From: Ligula intestinalis
Taxonomy: Eukaryota; Platyhelminthes; Cestoda; Diphyllobothriidea; Diphyllobothriidae
DNA length: 64,000 bases
Direction of reading: 5' to 3'
Assembly: GCA_036362985.1 (NCBI GenBank)
Contig: JAYGXS010000003.1
Span: 92,736,610 to 92,800,609, forward strand
The notes under the pieces are model-generated. The model saw only the letters and a program-made list of their open reading frames with translations, did no database searches and was not told where the DNA came from. Below are positions 63,661-64,000 of the stretch, piece after piece (positions within the stretch are counted from its first letter, which is position 1; each line of letters begins with the position of its first letter). A program made the position numbers and the translations under genes.

Positions 63661-64000
63661 TGACTGCTCAAGTAGATCAGCCAACCGAAATGAAGGTCCA
63701 GTAAATAGCAAAGGAGTGAATTTCAAAAGCGACACAATACTGATCGGTGACACAAACAGCCAGCGAGTACGCACGTATGAAACAATTTCAGCAAGCTGAT
63801 TAGACGTGTGGTTCCCAACACGAACTCAAAGACAGCCTGTTGGCAGTGTACAATGCGAGACTGCACAGTTTAAAGCCACCACTAAGCCGATTTCTCTGTA
63901 AATATTCGAAATTTGTCTGCTCGGCAGGCTATTAGGACGCGGTTTGTTCAAATTCGAAGATAAGTGAAGCTTTTTATAAATTGATTTATATAAGAGAAGA
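63661..64000. other. No recognisable gene
   Basis: May continue the gag-like element (plus strand ATGATGACTGCTCAAGTAGA) but no frame is readable. Window ends here. Confidence 0.35.

Noticed and set aside
1..64000. CRISPR arrays, operons, bacterial promoters
   Set aside because: Sequence is eukaryotic; the regular 87-nt exons are separated by variable introns and are coding, not CRISPR repeats.

Overview
The window looks like repeat-rich nuclear DNA of a parasitic flatworm, most plausibly a diphyllobothriidean (pseudophyllidean) tapeworm. That is an inference. It rests on small exons with GT-AG introns, the mixture of Penelope-like elements, an RTE/SR2-like LINE whose C-terminus reads RRLRWFGHVLRR, jockey-like LINEs and Ty3/gypsy elements, several tRNA-derived SINE families, and a TTAGGG-like interstitial tract. 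Nothing bacterial is present (no operons, no CRISPR).

The main host gene signal is an array of C2H2 zinc-finger exons on the + strand between 1.4 and 32 kb. Each exon holds one finger (CX2CX12HX4H), is exactly 87 nt long and is bounded by phase-1 introns, so any exon could be skipped or added without changing frame. Fingers starting at 4281, 4533, 6922, 12409, 17827, 20742, 26095 and 26615 have intact splice sites. The one at 1404 has a mutated donor. The one at 32026 is decayed but still 87 nt. Two finger subtypes alternate along the array, which points to growth by duplication of a two-exon unit.

A large inverted segmental duplication dominates the layout. The left arm (about 3.86-9.38 kb) holds three finger exons on the + strand. 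The right arm (about 38.65-43.12 kb) holds the same three exons on the - strand. About 29 kb lies between, including the rest of the array. The right arm lacks about 1.1 kb of LINE sequence and one of its exons has lost its splice donor. The 165-nt intron between two of the exons is identical in both arms although nearby non-coding sequence has clearly diverged.

Nearly everything else is mobile-element debris. There are RTE/SR2-like LINE fragments at ten or so sites; three jockey-like LINE copies (13.8-15.2, 23.3-25.3, 33.9-35.0 kb), two of them ending at a CA/GT microsatellite; about a dozen Penelope-like remnants, many with a GIY-YIG endonuclease region; a nearly full-length but dead Ty3/gypsy element at 54.83-60.01 kb with two LTRs, PPT, PBS-like site and a 4-bp target duplication; a 3' Ty3/gypsy half at 35.85-37.85 kb; and an isolated gag-like ORF at 63.2 kb. 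The full-length Ty3 element sits inside one copy of a dispersed repeat whose other copy (52.86-53.46 kb) is an empty, unoccupied version of the same site. That repeat carries an unidentified acidic reading frame.

Three SINE families with RNA polymerase III-type boxes and several unnamed dispersed repeats fill much of the remainder. Long AT-rich stretches without recognisable content are noted individually.
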